Source of the DNA: Bosea sp. RAC05
Lineage (GTDB): Bacteria > Pseudomonadota > Alphaproteobacteria > Rhizobiales > Beijerinckiaceae
Length of the DNA: 64,000 bases
Reading direction: 5' to 3'
NCBI RefSeq assembly: GCF_001713455.1
Contig: NZ_CP016463.1
Span: 62,001 to 126,000, forward strand
Of this stretch, positions 1-7,981 are shown one piece after another. The notes beneath the pieces are model-generated. The model made no database searches and was not told the origin of the DNA. It worked only from the letters and a program-made list of their open reading frames with translations. A program made the position numbers and the translations under genes. Numbering within the stretch: position 1 is the stretch's first letter; every line of letters starts with the position of its first letter.

Positions 1-204
1 GATTTGGCCTTGGCGGGTGACGAGGACGCGGCAGGCGTCCTGATCCGCCAGATGCGGCAGATGAGTGATGAAGACTTCCTGGTCCCCGACATCACCGACA
101 CGCGCATTCGGCGCATGAACAAGGCCGTCACGATCGGGGTCGCGGCGCTAACGATGTCTCGGTCCGTCGGCGCTCCTGCCGCGACCGCGGGGTTCCGGCC
201 ATGA
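1..204 (+). CDS. C-terminal end of an unknown protein (5' truncated by window edge)
   Basis: The reading frame is open from the first base and ends in TGA at 202-204, so this is the tail of a gene that begins before the window. About 67 residues are visible and I recognise no domain. The stop overlaps the ATG of the next gene (ATGA at 201-204), an arrangement that usually means translational coupling, so the two genes probably belong to one operon. A TTG at position 4 could be read as a start, but nothing supports it. Confidence 0.5.
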   Translation, partial: DLALAGDEDAAGVLIRQMRQMSDEDFLVPDITDTRIRRMNKAVTIGVAALTMSRSVGAPAATAGFRP

Positions 205-1253
205 CGACAATGACGTTCGATGTTCGCGTGCCCTACGCTGTGCATGGCATCCCGAAGCGCTCGCGCAATTCCCAGGTCTACATGCTGGAGGAGATCATCC
301 AGGTCGACATCCCCATTGTCGATTTCGGTGAGGCGACCACGGCAGTCCATGCCGTCGTCAAAAACAGCCATGGCGAAGATCACCTCCTCCGCTACCAGTG
401 GAGGGACGAGTTCTACGAGCTTGTCGGCGCCAATTCGTATCGCCGTGGGCTCTCGATCAAGAACATCGACCAGGCCAGGCACGACTTCATGGACAGGGCG
501 GGCGCGCTCTCGGAGCTTCGCATCAGCTATAGCGAGCCGCTTTGGTCGGGTGACAATGTCGGGCCGATCAGGGATTTCCTGCCGCTCGATCTCACAGCGG
601 TGACAGCCGATTTCCGTGAGGCATCGATCGAGCGTGCTCGCGAGATCTTCGGAGGCATGGCGTTTATCGGAGGCGGTCTCTGTCGCAAGTCCGAGATGCC
701 GATCATGTCGCTGGAGGTCTGGCGCACGGATGGCGGCAGGCTATCGGCCTTTCAGAGCCATCACGGAGAAAGGTCTTTCAGGTTCGGGCTTGATCGCGTG
801 CAGGACGCCAGGCGTATCGCCACCGAATTCGGGATCAAGATTGAAGGCAAGGTGGACTTCCACTTCGTGACCTCGCCTGCGCAGCATCTGCTCGACAGAT
901 CGAAGGAAGCGGTTCCGTCGACGCTGGCCGGCATTCGCCTGATGCTGAGCACGATCGAGGAGGTGTTCGCCGACCTCACTGGTGACGGCATGGCGACCTA
1001 TGCCCGCCTGCTCAATCTGGCTGATCGATTGCGCCGCGATGACCAGTCGGCCGTCCACACAGCTCTCGATCAGCTTGATCAGGTCGTGGAGAGCCGGTTC
1101 GACATGCCGTCCATGCCCGAGCGTATCTATGCCCGGGTTTGCCGCGCGAACGCCCTCACCCGAGCTTGCGTGACCTCTGCGCGCGATTTCGAGAGATGTC
1201 CGCCCGCTCCCGAGCCCGACCAGGATGAGAGCCTGTCCGCGTTGGGGCTGTAA
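201..1253 (+). CDS. Hypothetical protein, 350 aa
   Basis: I do not recognise the family. The protein is soluble-looking, with no signal peptide or membrane segment, mixed alpha/beta composition at the N-terminus and a helical second half (about residues 230-320). It starts on an ATGA overlap with the preceding gene. By eye its N-terminus (a V-P-Y/F core followed by a basic stretch) and overall layout resemble the 383-aa protein encoded at 6748-7899 on the other strand, so the two may be distant paralogues. The last residues lie only about 40 bp from the inferred edge of the TnpB element, so the C-terminus could have been changed by that insertion. Confidence 0.75.
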   Translation: MTTMTFDVRVPYAVHGIPKRSRNSQVYMLEEIIQVDIPIVDFGEATTAVHAVVKNSHGEDHLLRYQWRDEFYELVGANSYRRGLSIKNIDQARHDFMDRAGALSELRISYSEPLWSGDNVGPIRDFLPLDLTAVTADFREASIERAREIFGGMAFIGGGLCRKSEMPIMSLEVWRTDGGRLSAFQSHHGERSFRFGLDRVQDARRIATEFGIKIEGKVDFHFVTSPAQHLLDRSKEAVPSTLAGIRLMLSTIEEVFADLTGDGMATYARLLNLADRLRRDDQSAVHTALDQLDQVVESRFDMPSMPERIYARVCRANALTRACVTSARDFERCPPAPEPDQDESLSALGL

Positions 1254-1284
1254 GGGCTATCCGTCATTGGAGGTTGATCCAGGG

Positions 1285-1420
1285 ACGGGTTACGGGAGCT
1301 TCAGCCGCTTACGCGGCTTTGGCGACCGCGGTTCCGAGACGACGCACGGGCTGATGCCCCACGTTGGCGTCTCCAGGCGGTTTAGCCCGCCCGTGCGCGA
1401 CGAGCGCGCGATTGAGGATA
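1285..1420 (-). ncRNA. Predicted TnpB guide RNA (omega RNA) scaffold, approximate
   Basis: By analogy with characterised TnpB elements, the guide RNA scaffold overlaps the 3' end of tnpB and ends at the right element boundary, with the guide taken from flanking DNA. The sequence supports this only through a stable hairpin (1303-1318) that spans the tnpB stop and a following conserved-looking segment on the minus strand. The boundary, and therefore the guide, is uncertain to tens of bases. Confidence 0.4.
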
Positions 1421-2585
1421 TTCAGCGCCGCGTTGTGGTCCCGGTCGAGCACAGTCCCGCAGGAGCAGCGATGCACCCGCATGGAGAGCTTCTTCTCGAC
1501 CGTCACGCCGCAGGAGGAGCACTCCTGCGAGGTGCCACGCGGATCGACCTTCACCACCAGCCCACCGGCTCTTTCAGCCTTGTAGGTCAGCAGTTGGATC
1601 AGACGCCCTGGCGCCGCATCGAGCAGCGACCGGTTGAGCCCGACTTTCTGCCGGACGTTCTTGCCAGGAGCTTCGACCGTCCCAGCGGCCGACCTGGTCA
1701 TGTTCCTGAGCTTCAGGTCCTCCACCGCGATGAAGGCGTAGCGCCTCGTCAGCTCGGCCGAGACTTGGTGGAGGTGAGTGTTGCGGGCCGCTTTCACTCG
1801 GAGCTGCAGCAGCGCAAGGCGGGCACGAACCTTTCGCCTGCGCTTGGATCCGCGCTTGCAGCGGGCGAGCGCCCGAGCCGCGACGCGAAGCTCCCGCTCA
1901 CGTCGGCTGCGCGGCCTGGCGTTCTGGAAGTGCTCGCCGGCAGACGTCGTGGCGAGATGCGCCACGCCGACATCGATGCCCACGGCTGCCGCAGGAGCAT
2001 CATGGCCCGCCACGACCGCTACATCGACGGCCATGGTGATCCACCAGTGCCGGCCACGGCGAGTGAAGGTGCATGACTTAATCGACGATCCTTCCTGGAC
2101 CGGCCGGTGCAGGTTGAGCTTCAGTCCTCCGACGATCGGGCTGAACAGCAGCCTCCCCTCGCGCAGACGGATCCCCTTGAACTCGACAAAGCCGAAGCTG
2201 CTCCACCGCGACAGAGGCTTGAACCTGGGAAATCCTGGGCTCTGGCCGCGCTTCACTCGCGAGAAGAAGCCAGCCATGGCGTCGTCGAGCCTCGCGAGCG
2301 ACCAGCGCGACAATGCCACGGGCATGGAGGCGTAGCCTTCGTCGAAGCTGCGGATTTGCGTCAGAGACTTGTTCTGATCGATCTTCGAGATCGACTTTCC
2401 AGCCTTGCGCCACGCTTCGATGCGCTCCTGCAGCGCCGCGTTGTAGAGCAGACGCTGCGCCTCCAGCAGCCGATCCAACGCCGCATATTGCGCCTTGGTC
2501 GGCTTGAGCTTGTAGCGGTAGGTCAGCAGCATCGGAGAGAGGACGTTCCTGTAACGTTCGCCTCAAACCTTGCCCGGGTTTGGGC
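1290..2585 (-). mobile_element. Solo tnpB element of the IS200/IS605 superfamily (approximate limits)
   Basis: The element carries tnpB but no Y1 transposase gene (tnpA). Both ends show hairpin potential typical of this superfamily. At the tnpB 3' end AGCCGC/GCGGCT (1303-1318, 4-nt loop) contains the stop codon. Upstream of tnpB CAAACC/GGTTTG (2564-2582, 7-nt loop) lies near the presumed left end. The limits are estimates because I cannot align it to relatives. Such elements move only if a TnpA is supplied in trans. Confidence 0.6.
1309..2532 (-). CDS. tnpB: TnpB, RNA-guided nuclease of the IS200/IS605 superfamily
   Basis: The 407-aa product has the normal TnpB length. It carries an N-terminal basic/helical region starting with the typical YRYKLKPT-like segment, and a split RuvC-like nuclease domain with all three expected acidic positions: Asp in GIDVG, Glu in AVEDL and Asp in DRDHNAALN. 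Between the second and third acids lies a four-cysteine zinc finger (CSSCG and CSCG). Known TnpB proteins use a reRNA (omega RNA) from the element's 3' end to cut DNA next to a short target motif, which keeps the element at its site. All catalytic residues look intact, so it may be active. Its GC content and codon use do not stand out from the neighbours. Confidence 0.93.
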   Translation of the reverse strand: MLLTYRYKLKPTKAQYAALDRLLEAQRLLYNAALQERIEAWRKAGKSISKIDQNKSLTQIRSFDEGYASMPVALSRWSLARLDDAMAGFFSRVKRGQSPGFPRFKPLSRWSSFGFVEFKGIRLREGRLLFSPIVGGLKLNLHRPVQEGSSIKSCTFTRRGRHWWITMAVDVAVVAGHDAPAAAVGIDVGVAHLATTSAGEHFQNARPRSRRERELRVAARALARCKRGSKRRRKVRARLALLQLRVKAARNTHLHQVSAELTRRYAFIAVEDLKLRNMTRSAAGTVEAPGKNVRQKVGLNRSLLDAAPGRLIQLLTYKAERAGGLVVKVDPRGTSQECSSCGVTVEKKLSMRVHRCSCGTVLDRDHNAALNILNRALVAHGRAKPPGDANVGHQPVRRLGTAVAKAA

Positions 2586-2739
2586 GCCCGTCAACCTCGA
2601 ATGACGAAGAACCGCTGTAAGTCGACATCGGGCTCCTCGTCGCGCCACCGCCAAAGTGCTTGCACGACGAGGAGCCCGGCCCGAGCATGAACCGATCGTC
2701 GAATCCTTCGTCGCAATCATCTGTCTTCGAGGCCTCGCT

Positions 2740-3132
2740 ATGAACACCGCATCCCAGGACGCAGGCCCGTCCGTGATCGATCTCGACGCCTTCACGAGCG
2801 AGGAGATGGAGATCGTCCTGGGCTGCCTGCTTCATACGCTGCACGAGATCGACGACGTGACGATGTCCGGACTGGGCGATCGTCCCGACATCCTGCTCAA
2901 AGAGATCGACGCGGCGATCAATGGTGCGCCAGCCAGCAGCTTCGTATCCAAGATCCCAGAGCGCGATCGCAAACCAATCTGGGCCAGTATGTGGGCCGCC
3001 ATCGCCGATATCCACGCTCCGCAAGATCAGCTGGCCGAAGCCGACTGGGCCCGGCTGGAAGCGTGGTTCTCGCAGCTCGAAGTCGCACTGGGCCATGCCG
3101 AGCCTACAGCCAGCGCCGCGCCCGCGGTCTAG
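2740..3132 (+). CDS. Hypothetical protein, 130 aa
   Basis: A small acidic protein of unknown function with a helical, tryptophan-containing C-terminal half. I chose the ATG at 2740 because the in-frame start at 2656 lies close to the end of the TnpB element and would add 28 residues of atypical Arg/Cys content. It ends 15 bp before a secreted protease gene on the same strand and is probably cotranscribed with it. Confidence 0.65.
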   Translation: MNTASQDAGPSVIDLDAFTSEEMEIVLGCLLHTLHEIDDVTMSGLGDRPDILLKEIDAAINGAPASSFVSKIPERDRKPIWASMWAAIADIHAPQDQLAEADWARLEAWFSQLEVALGHAEPTASAAPAV

Positions 3133-3147
3133 GGCGGGGACTCCATC

Positions 3148-4113
3148 ATGAAGCCATCGCTGCTTGCCCTGATCGCTGGAAGTCTGCTGGCCACTCCGGT
3201 GGCTGCCGAGATGCCGCCCCTGGAAGCGTATCGGCAGCTGCTGATGCCGTGCCTGCAGCGGGCCAAAGCGTGCAAGCTGTCTTCGCTGACTCAGTCGGAC
3301 CGTGATTATCTGGCCTATGAGCTGAAGGGCACCAAGCTCTCCGCCCGCGACGTCGACCTGGTCGCAACCTCAAGGATGAGCCAGTTTCGCTATGGGCCGG
3401 TTCCCCTTGCTGGAGCAGCAACAGGGGATCTGCCGGCCCGGCTGCGCAAGGCGACCGTCATGGTTCTGGCCAGGAACGCCAGGGGCGTCGCCGAGGGCTC
3501 TGGCTTTTGGATCGGCCGCAACCTGGTGGTCACCAACAGGCACGTCGTCGAGAGTGCTACCGGCGGCATCATGATCCTGAGCACCGAATCCAACCTGCCC
3601 CTCGTCGGCAGCATCGCAGCAATCACACCGGGATCCACGCCAGGAGATCCAGACCTCGCTGCGATCTGGGTCAGCGATACAGCGGGCGTCGAGGTGCTCA
3701 AGTTCGCCCCGCCGGCGGCGTCCGGCGCCATGGTCGCCTCCGGGTTTCCAGGTAATGCGATCGGGCCAGAAGGCTTCTGGCGCCGGGCCCAGGTCGGAGA
3801 CTTCACCATCCCCTCCCTTACCCTGACGTCGGGCCAGGGCGCCTCGATCGAGCTGTCGCAATCGGGGACAGAGCTGATCCGGCATGCGGCCGCGGTGTTC
3901 AAGGGCAACTCGGGCGGTCCGCTGGTCGACGCCTGCGGCGGTGTTGTTGGCGTGAACACCTTCCTGCGGGGGCAGCAGTCCTATGCACTGTCGTCGCGCG
4001 CCATCATCGCGTTTCTCGACAAGGCAGGCCTTCCCTATAGCGTAGAGAAGGAAGCCTGCGAGACCAAGCCGGCCGTCGTCAGGGCCACCACGCCAGGCGG
4101 TCTGCTAGAGTAA
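3148..4113 (+). CDS. Secreted trypsin-like serine protease (S1 family)
   Basis: The product has 321 aa with a cleavable signal peptide (residues 1-20, ending VAA), so it should act in the periplasm or outside. The chymotrypsin-fold catalytic triad is visible: His in TNRHVV, Asp in DPDLA and Ser in GNSGGPLVD. A short N-terminal domain of about 80 residues precedes the protease domain. No PDZ domain follows, unlike DegP/HtrA. Substrates are unknown. The next gene downstream is also secreted, so the two may act together at the envelope. Confidence 0.88.
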   Translation: MKPSLLALIAGSLLATPVAAEMPPLEAYRQLLMPCLQRAKACKLSSLTQSDRDYLAYELKGTKLSARDVDLVATSRMSQFRYGPVPLAGAATGDLPARLRKATVMVLARNARGVAEGSGFWIGRNLVVTNRHVVESATGGIMILSTESNLPLVGSIAAITPGSTPGDPDLAAIWVSDTAGVEVLKFAPPAASGAMVASGFPGNAIGPEGFWRRAQVGDFTIPSLTLTSGQGASIELSQSGTELIRHAAAVFKGNSGGPLVDACGGVVGVNTFLRGQQSYALSSRAIIAFLDKAGLPYSVEKEACETKPAVVRATTPGGLLE

Positions 4114-4238
4114 CGCCGGCCGGTCGCCAGCCGCACAGCCCGATTAATGATCACACCCACCCTTGCTCTGACGCCGCGGCGATATAGCCTGCCCGGATCG
4201 CGCCCTGGCGTGCAGGACGCGGCATCAGGGAGGGGCAG

Positions 4239-4712
4239 ATGAGGACTTCGTTGGCCTGGACAGCGCGCGGCGCGATCACAGCAGTCGCCATCCTGTTGAG
4301 CTATGCAGCCGGCGGAGTGGCCATGGCCCAGTCCGGAAAGATCACGGTCGTCGATGCCCAGTGCCGAGCCCAAAAGGTTTCTCAATGCATGGCTGCCCTG
4401 GATAAGGAAAAATGTTGGTTTGGCGGCGGCGTAACGAGGGGGGCCACGGAATTCGGTATCACACCGGAAACTTGTACAGGCTCGCCCCCGAACACCCCTT
4501 GGCGATCAAAGGAAGAAATCTGCACGATCCGGGTCGATGCGCAGCCGGCCGCCGAGTGCATGCGCATGATGGATTTCGACAAGCTCATCGCCACCCAGGC
4601 GGAGACCAACACGATCCTGCGCTCGGACATGAGGCTGCTTTTGAACGGCTTCTGCAAAACCTACTCGCCGAAACCGGAAGCCTGCGACACGGCGTTGCCG
4701 CTTCCTAAATGA
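4239..4712 (+). CDS. Secreted cysteine-rich hypothetical protein, 157 aa
   Basis: An N-terminal signal peptide (about residues 1-30, ending AMAQ) is followed by a mature region with eight cysteines, which suggests disulfide bonds formed in the periplasm. The family is not recognised. It follows the serine protease on the same strand after a 125-bp gap, and a DsbA-like protein is encoded nearby on the opposite strand. That could supply the disulfides, but the link is only positional. Confidence 0.7.
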   Translation: MRTSLAWTARGAITAVAILLSYAAGGVAMAQSGKITVVDAQCRAQKVSQCMAALDKEKCWFGGGVTRGATEFGITPETCTGSPPNTPWRSKEEICTIRVDAQPAAECMRMMDFDKLIATQAETNTILRSDMRLLLNGFCKTYSPKPEACDTALPLPK

Positions 4713-4716
4713 CAAT

Positions 4717-4746
4717 GCCCTGCGCACCCGACAGGCGGCGCAGGGC
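4717..4746. terminator. Inverted repeat between convergent genes, possible terminator
   Basis: A perfect 9-bp inverted repeat (GCCCTGCGC / GCGCAGGGC) with a 12-nt loop sits between the stop codons of converging genes. There is no clear T-run on either strand, so intrinsic termination is plausible but not proven. Confidence 0.4.
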
Positions 4747-4768
4747 AAGTTGCTGACGGCAGGTGAGT

Positions 4769-5347
4769 TCAATCTTCGGGATAGTGCCTCAGGACCGCTT
4801 TGCCGCGGCGATCAAGCGTCTTCCACTTCTGCTTGAAGCTGATCGACTCGATCCCGCCGAACATGGTCGCATTGGCGTGAACCTCGGCGAGCGCCGTCAG
4901 CAGCAGAGCCACCGCCTGCGGCCGCTGGGCGAAGGCGGCAACGCCGTCGTCCTTGAGGAGGTGGGCATCCATGTCCATGCCGATCAGGTCGGCGACGCGC
5001 GGATCCCCGCCCAGGCTGAGCCAAGTGTCCTTGGAGACCTGGGCGTGGTTGGGGAAGTGACGCTTCCCGTCCTCGCCGATGACGAGACAGAACGGCTTCC
5101 CGCAGTCGTGGTAGACCTGATAGGTCGCCATCAGCTCATCGCAGAGCAGGCGCTGCTTCAGGCGCGGATCGGTGATCCACTCAGGAAGCCTCCAGCTGAA
5201 CTGGAGGGGGTTTCCCTCACGGATGTGGCCGATCAGGTCCTTGTAGTAGTCGCGGACCATGATGCCGTGGTCGAGGACCGACAGGCCGGGCATCTGCTCG
5301 CAGGACTTCATCTTCTCCACGAGGGAGACACTGGTGATGGTGGTCAT
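4769..5347 (-). CDS. HD-domain-like protein, 192 aa
   Basis: The central YHDCGKP segment is a typical HD dyad as found in metal-dependent phosphohydrolases. An earlier His (LDHG) and later His residues (PNHAQ, DAHLL) could complete a metal site. The protein has no signal peptide. It lies 13 bp downstream of the Pth2-like gene on the same strand and is probably cotranscribed with it. The substrate (nucleotide, RNA end or other phosphoester) cannot be told from the sequence. Confidence 0.65.
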   Translation of the reverse strand: MTTITSVSLVEKMKSCEQMPGLSVLDHGIMVRDYYKDLIGHIREGNPLQFSWRLPEWITDPRLKQRLLCDELMATYQVYHDCGKPFCLVIGEDGKRHFPNHAQVSKDTWLSLGGDPRVADLIGMDMDAHLLKDDGVAAFAQRPQAVALLLTALAEVHANATMFGGIESISFKQKWKTLDRRGKAVLRHYPED

Positions 5348-5360
5348 GGTGGTGCTCTCC

Positions 5361-5787
5361 TCAGGCGACCTGGAAACGCTTGGTGATGTGCCGGGCTTCT
5401 GCGCGCGTGCTGGGGCCGATGCCGATCGCCGTGACGATGGGCTGGCCTGTGAAGTGCGGGGGCAGAATGTGATCTCGATCGATGATCAAGGCGTGCGGAA
5501 TACCGGCCTCTTCGCACTCGCGCTGAGCACGGAGGATGGCGGCTTCGTTCTTGGCCTTGAGGGTGACCTTGGATCCACCGACACCGTCGCGCCTGTAGCG
5601 AAGGGCGAGGTCGGGATCTTGGTCAAAGGCGTTCCACAGAGCGTCTGTGTACGCGTGGCCGGCCTGGGATGACATTTTCCCGGCGGGCATATCGAGATCG
5701 GCGCGGATCAGCGCGTAGAGATAGAGCTTGTCATCCGCCTGTTCGGCGGTGCGGTCGACCCGCGGTAGGTCAATGCGAGATGTTCAT
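5361..5787 (-). pseudogene. Pth2-like peptidyl-tRNA hydrolase, apparent frameshift at codon 5
   Basis: From 5690 downward the frame encodes 109 aa with the Pth2 signature: GKMSSQAGHA near the N-terminus, then a KNEAAIL segment and the GPSTRAEA segment typical of the family. Pth2 frees tRNA from stalled peptidyl-tRNA. The conserved first beta strand (KLYLYALIRADLDM) lies upstream of the first in-frame ATG, in the same frame, and has no standard start codon. An ATG at 5787 with a good ribosome site (AGAGGA) reads MNISH then stops; removing one base near 5775 would join MNIS to the Pth2 frame. So the gene is either frameshifted, starts at a rare ATT (5774), or carries a sequence error. The region 5361-5690 alone would lack a core strand. 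Confidence 0.7.
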
Positions 5788-5822
5788 GGTCGTCGTCCTC
5801 TGTGGCCCCGGGATTGGGGTTT

Positions 5823-5900
5823 TGGCGAGTGGTAGGGGGATCGAACCCCTGGCCGCCGAGTTCATTAGGCTCGTCGCTCTAACCGCTGAGCTAACCACTC
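5823..5900 (-). tRNA. tRNA, anticodon read as AAT (Ile-like), CCA encoded
   Basis: The minus strand folds as a cloverleaf. It has a perfect 7-bp acceptor stem (GAGTGGT/ACCACTC), the D arm GCTC-AGCGGTTA-GAGC, an anticodon stem CGAG/CTCG with a C-A mismatch closing the loop CTAATGA, and the T arm AGGGG-TTCGATC-CCCCT. Discriminator G and an encoded CCA (5823-5825) follow. With U33 in place the anticodon is AAU, which would read AUU (Ile). A34 Ile tRNAs are very rare in bacteria, and discriminator G is atypical for Ile, so identity is uncertain. There is one extra base between the D and anticodon arms. Confidence 0.8.
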
Positions 5901-5924
5901 ATGCTTCAAGCTAGGCGGCGAATC

Positions 5925-5950
5925 GGATGGATTCAATCCCTGATCCATCC
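5925..5950. repeat. Small inverted repeat upstream of the tRNA
   Basis: GGATGGAT and ATCCATCC form an 8-bp inverted repeat with a 10-nt loop between the dsbA-like stop and the tRNA 5' end. It could be a terminator for the upstream gene or part of the tRNA leader; no T-run is present. Confidence 0.3.
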
Positions 5951-5984
5951 AATCCACCGCTTTGGTTAAGCTGGACCTGGCTGA

Positions 5985-6632
5985 TTACAGCAAGGCTGAG
6001 ACAACGCCGTCGAACTCCGACACCGTCATCATGCCGGCACGCCGGCGGCCGTTGATGAAGAAGGTCGGGGTCGCATTGACCTTGAACTCGGTCGACGCCT
6101 GCTCGCGCATCTTGTTGATCGAGCTGTAGAGGACCTCGTCCTTCAGGACGGCATCGAACGCCTCCTGGGACATGCCGGCCTGCCGGGCGATGACGGGCAG
6201 CGTTTCGAGCGGCCGGCCGTTGAACGCCCAGACCGACTGCTGGTCGAAGAGCAGATCCACGAAAGCGTCGCGCCGCTCGGGGCCGGCGGCCCTGGCCAGC
6301 ATGAATGCCGCGGTCGCGAGCGGATCGAGGGGGAATTCGCGCAGGACGAAGCGGATCGAGCTCCCGCCGGCGATGAGCTGCTTGATGTGCGGCATCGTCT
6401 CCTTGTGGAACCGGGCGCAATGCGTGCAGGTCATCGAGGCGTATTCGACGATCGTGACCTTGGCATCGGGCGAGCCGATCCAGAGGTCAGGCAGGCCGCC
6501 GGCTGAAAGCAGCCGCTCCAGAGGGATGTCGTTCGCGTCCTGGGCGATCGATGATATCGGGGCCAGCGCGGCCGCAGCAGAGGTGGCGATGCCGGCGACG
6601 ATCTGGCGCCGGCTGAAACGTGTCGAGATCAT
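5985..6632 (-). CDS. DsbA-family thiol-disulfide oxidoreductase (Tat-type signal)
   Basis: The 215-aa protein starts with a twin-arginine-like signal (SRRQIVAGIA, residues 8-17) followed by a hydrophobic stretch to about residue 30. The thioredoxin-fold domain shows the active site CTHC (about residue 69, in ASMTCTHC), a conserved FPLD segment and a cis-proline loop (NATPTFFINGR). This is the layout of DsbA/DsbG/Com1-like periplasmic oxidases, which form disulfides in exported proteins. Possible clients nearby are the cysteine-rich secreted protein at 4239-4712 and conjugation components. It is the first of a minus-strand run with the tRNA and the pth2-like and HD genes downstream. Confidence 0.9.
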   Translation of the reverse strand: MISTRFSRRQIVAGIATSAAAALAPISSIAQDANDIPLERLLSAGGLPDLWIGSPDAKVTIVEYASMTCTHCARFHKETMPHIKQLIAGGSSIRFVLREFPLDPLATAAFMLARAAGPERRDAFVDLLFDQQSVWAFNGRPLETLPVIARQAGMSQEAFDAVLKDEVLYSSINKMREQASTEFKVNATPTFFINGRRRAGMMTVSEFDGVVSALL

Positions 6633-6747
6633 GCGAGGTCCTGGGCAGTTGCGTTATCGGTTGGTCCGATTCCAAAGGATTATGCTGCGAGATCAGACGA
6701 ACTGCGAATTCAATCATTCGCGAGCGGCCGGCAATCCCCGACTCACG

Positions 6748-7899
6748 TCACGGTACAAGGGCCGACAGCGTCTCCTCGGTGTCGGCGTACAGGTCGATCT
6801 CGGGAGCGGCCGCATTGATCGAGGTCTCGATCATCTCCATCACGGCGTTCGCATGGCGATCCATCACCGGGAAATGGGCGGTGCGCTCCTGCCGCCGCAT
6901 TGTGCCCAGCAGCTCGCTCAGCTGTCGCGGCGTGCCGTATCGGCCTTGCAGGCAGCCATCGCGGATCTGGGTCAGCTGGACCAGGTCGGTGAGCCGCTCG
7001 CTGGAGAGCCAAGCAGAGCGGGTGTTGTTCGGGAGGATGCCGATCCCATCGGAAACCATCGTGATCATGGTCAGGGCGCCTTCGAGGGCATTCCCGCGGG
7101 CTTCCGGGTACAATGGCGACTTCGCGTCGAAGCGCTCGATTTCCAGCTGCATGTTCCGGACTGCGATGCGCCGGCTCGGTCGCAGCTTGTCGAACAGGGA
7201 TGCTGTGTGCTCCGCAACGACCGCGGCGATGTCATGTCGCGTGACGTCGAAGCAGGCACCCCGATCAAACGGGAGCAGGCATCCATCGAGCAGGCTGGCC
7301 GTGATGGATCCATCGTCCTTGGTCGGGTCGGTGAAGGCGGAGCCCATGCGCTGAAGGCTGACAGCAGGCGCATGGCACTCTTCGTGAAGAATGTCGTCGA
7401 CGAAGACGAGCTTGCTCATGATGCTGACGACCTGGGCAGCCACCTCGTCTCGGTTGTCCCGCACGATCGTGTCGGAGACCACCGGTAGCGGCATCGCTTC
7501 CTTCTTGGGCTTGTCCCAGAGGGTGTCGTAGGTCAGGCGGGACAAAAGCGTGTGCGTGTTGGCGCTGTAATTCATTCTGCGCCCGACGCAGCCTGATGTC
7601 ATGCCATCTTGCCAGCGGATGCCGAGCTGATGCTCGATGGCACTGTGATCGGCCGCACCCCAGAAACCCATGCTCGGGCTGGTCATCCGGTAGAGCTTGT
7701 CGTCGAACAGGCGACGTTCCGCCGTTTTGTTGGCGACAGGGTCAACAGCCCGGATCGCGATCGGCGCCTCGTCTGAGGACAGCCGCAGGCACTCGACATC
7801 GACATGGTCGAGCACCTGGATGTTCTGAATGGTGCGGCCTCGAGGCTTCTGGACGCCGATCTCATAGACGAACGGGACAGAGAACTTGACGCGATCCAT
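6748..7899 (-). CDS. Hypothetical protein, 383 aa
   Basis: No known family is recognised. The protein is cytosolic in character, without a signal peptide or membrane segment. The N-terminal 70 residues resemble by eye those of the 350-aa protein at 201-1253 (a V-P-F/Y start, a basic segment, then a beta-rich stretch), and both have a central segment ending in a Ser-Leu plus aromatic/basic turn and a helical C-terminal half. A central histidine cluster (HEECHAPAVS) is present but does not match a metalloprotease motif. The gene follows 7982-8650 on the same strand after about 80 bp. Confidence 0.78.
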   Translation of the reverse strand: MDRVKFSVPFVYEIGVQKPRGRTIQNIQVLDHVDVECLRLSSDEAPIAIRAVDPVANKTAERRLFDDKLYRMTSPSMGFWGAADHSAIEHQLGIRWQDGMTSGCVGRRMNYSANTHTLLSRLTYDTLWDKPKKEAMPLPVVSDTIVRDNRDEVAAQVVSIMSKLVFVDDILHEECHAPAVSLQRMGSAFTDPTKDDGSITASLLDGCLLPFDRGACFDVTRHDIAAVVAEHTASLFDKLRPSRRIAVRNMQLEIERFDAKSPLYPEARGNALEGALTMITMVSDGIGILPNNTRSAWLSSERLTDLVQLTQIRDGCLQGRYGTPRQLSELLGTMRRQERTAHFPVMDRHANAVMEMIETSINAAAPEIDLYADTEETLSALVP

Positions 7900-7981
7900 G
7901 ACAGCCCAGCCACCGGTGACGATGCATGATCGTCAGCCGCGGCAGTGAAAGTCGCAACGACTGCACCATTGGTATCCACCA

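Noticed and set aside
1225..2604. Plus-strand frames of 165-283 aa
   Set aside because: They are antisense to tnpB, whose catalytic motifs are in the minus frame.
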